Assembly (NCBI GenBank): GCA_016938535.1
Contig: JAFGUL010000077.1
Location: 1-6,206, forward strand
Length of the DNA stretch: 6,206 nucleotides
Reading direction: 5' to 3'
DNA from: Candidatus Delongbacteria bacterium
Lineage (GTDB): Bacteria; Delongbacteria; UBA4055
The notes beneath the pieces were generated by a model. The model worked only from the letters and a program-made list of their open reading frames with translations, was not told the DNA's origin and searched no databases. A program made the position numbers and the translations under genes. Shown here in pieces: positions 5,761-6,206 of this stretch. The stretch's first letter is position 1, and each line of letters opens with the position of its first letter.

Positions 5761-6206
5761 TTAATCAATAAATCTACAGTTAAATGGTTCTTCAAATAAA
5801 AATTTCAGTTTAGGTGATTTTTTTAAAAGCTCATCTTTTTTCTCTTCAAAAGATCTGGCAGTATTTTTTTTGATCTTAATAATTCTGTCTTTATCATCGA
5901 CTTTTTCAACTACGAGTTTGATTTTATAATTCGGGGATCTGTAAAACTCATTCAAGGCGATTTCAAGTTCGTCTTTTTTTGCTTCACAGAAATTGTGCAG
6001 AACAATGTGTATAGGATCGAACCTTATCTCTATCTCATTATCTTTCACTTCGGACGGCACGCCATATTCAAGAGCAGAGAGCTTGAGTTCGTTTTTTATC
6101 TTATCTGAATTGATAAATTCTTTCCAACGGTCGAGTATCGTTGCCGAAGAAGAAAATTCTTCAGGTTTTAAAGTTTTTTTTTTCTCTTCTTCCGATTCAG
6201 CAGGAA
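5761..6206 (-). CDS. dnaX: DNA polymerase III subunit gamma/tau, C-terminal part, cut by the window edge
   Basis: An open frame with no stop runs from the right edge to TAA at 5763-5761 and encodes the last 147 residues of a longer protein. An internal GTG (6060) could be mistaken for a start, but the frame and the homologous pattern continue upstream. The visible part is an acidic/Lys linker (ESEEEKKK), then a domain opening with ILDRWKEFINS and the LEYGVPSEVKDNEIEIRF stretch. That matches the DnaX C-terminal pattern of W..f...ik......l..g......+.l.i.f. It ends in KSPKLKFLFEEPFNCRFID, like the hP.v..l.e.F...i end of DnaX proteins. This tau region contacts the polymerase alpha subunit and the helicase; the ATPase domain is outside the window. 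The ybaB-recR neighbours strongly support the call. The gene carries an A10 slippery tract, listed separately. Confidence 0.87.
   Translation of the reverse strand, partial: PAESEEEKKKTLKPEEFSSSATILDRWKEFINSDKIKNELKLSALEYGVPSEVKDNEIEIRFDPIHIVLHNFCEAKKDELEIALNEFYRSPNYKIKLVVEKVDDKDRIIKIKKNTARSFEEKKDELLKKSPKLKFLFEEPFNCRFID
6144..6183 (-). promoter_or_regulatory. A10 slippery tract in dnaX with a following hairpin; candidate gamma/tau slippage site
   Basis: The dnaX coding strand has ten consecutive A (6183-6174) read in frame as GAG AAA AAA AAA ACT. Adding one A, or a -1 ribosomal shift, gives AAC TTT AAA ACC and then TGA (6163-6161). Losing one A gives CTT and then TAA (6170-6168). Eight bases after the run, CC-t-GAAGAA-TTTTC-TTCTTC-GG (6165-6144) could form a small, mostly A-T hairpin, and the purine-rich GGAAGAAGAG just upstream resembles a Shine-Dalgarno sequence. 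Known dnaX genes use slippage at A-rich runs to make a short gamma protein: ribosomal in E. coli, transcriptional at A9 in Thermus thermophilus. Here the product would end right before the C-terminal domain of about 137 residues. Use of the site is inferred. Confidence 0.5.

Noticed and set aside
5818..5977. Other A runs in the dnaX coding strand (A7 at 5818-5824, A8 at 5864-5871, A7 near 5971-5977), one within T TTA AAA
   Set aside because: They lie inside or near the end of the C-terminal domain and reflect Lys codons in an AT-rich gene. They are shorter than the A10 run and slippage there would not remove a defined domain.
5761..6060. A separate 99-codon gene starting at GTG 6060
   Set aside because: The same frame stays open to the window edge with DnaX-like sequence (ILDRWKEFINS), so GTG 6060 is an internal valine codon.
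1..6206. Mobile elements, CRISPR arrays, defence or phage modules
   Set aside because: I saw no transposase, integrase, direct-repeat array or long terminal inverted repeat. Every stretch is explained by housekeeping or metabolic genes.

Overview
The window is ordinary chromosomal DNA from a moderately AT-rich bacterium. Bacterial origin is shown by dnaX, ybaB and recR in their classic order, a tRNA with an encoded CCA end, GGAG-type ribosome binding sites and a TTG start. An ADP-forming acyl-CoA synthetase with an intact active site hints at an anaerobic or fermentative lifestyle, perhaps in a poorly cultivated phylum. I cannot place it taxonomically from these bases. No mobile element, CRISPR array, phage gene or defence gene is visible.

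Layout. The left edge (1-47) is the 3' part of a plus-strand tRNA-Phe (anticodon GAA). A strong intrinsic terminator follows (55-90). A plus-strand gene (112-2796) then encodes an 894-residue protein that joins both halves of an ADP-forming acyl-CoA synthetase to a C-terminal GNAT acetyltransferase-like domain. The rest of the window, from about 6206 down to 2822, is one tightly packed minus-strand array. In transcription order it holds the C-terminal part of dnaX (DNA polymerase III gamma/tau, running off the right edge), ybaB/ebfC (nucleoid protein), recR (recombination mediator), a PLP-dependent class I/II aminotransferase, a small single-span membrane protein of unknown function, and a YkgJ-type cysteine-cluster protein. 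Gaps are 14 bases or less, with a 1-base TGATG overlap at ybaB/recR and an 11-base overlap at the last junction, so a single operon is likely. The two transcription units converge across only 25 bases (2797-2821). No stretch over 300 bases lacks a gene.

How the genes relate. dnaX-ybaB-recR is the well-known replication and recombination cluster. The aminotransferase, membrane protein and YkgJ protein behind it have no obvious functional tie and probably share only transcription. The synthetase gene is separate and belongs to acetyl-CoA/acetate energy metabolism or protein acylation.

The most interesting signal is inside dnaX. A run of ten A residues in the coding strand lies at the junction between a charged linker and the tau C-terminal domain. 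Stop codons follow at once in both alternative frames. This is the arrangement expected if slippage produces a short gamma form alongside tau.
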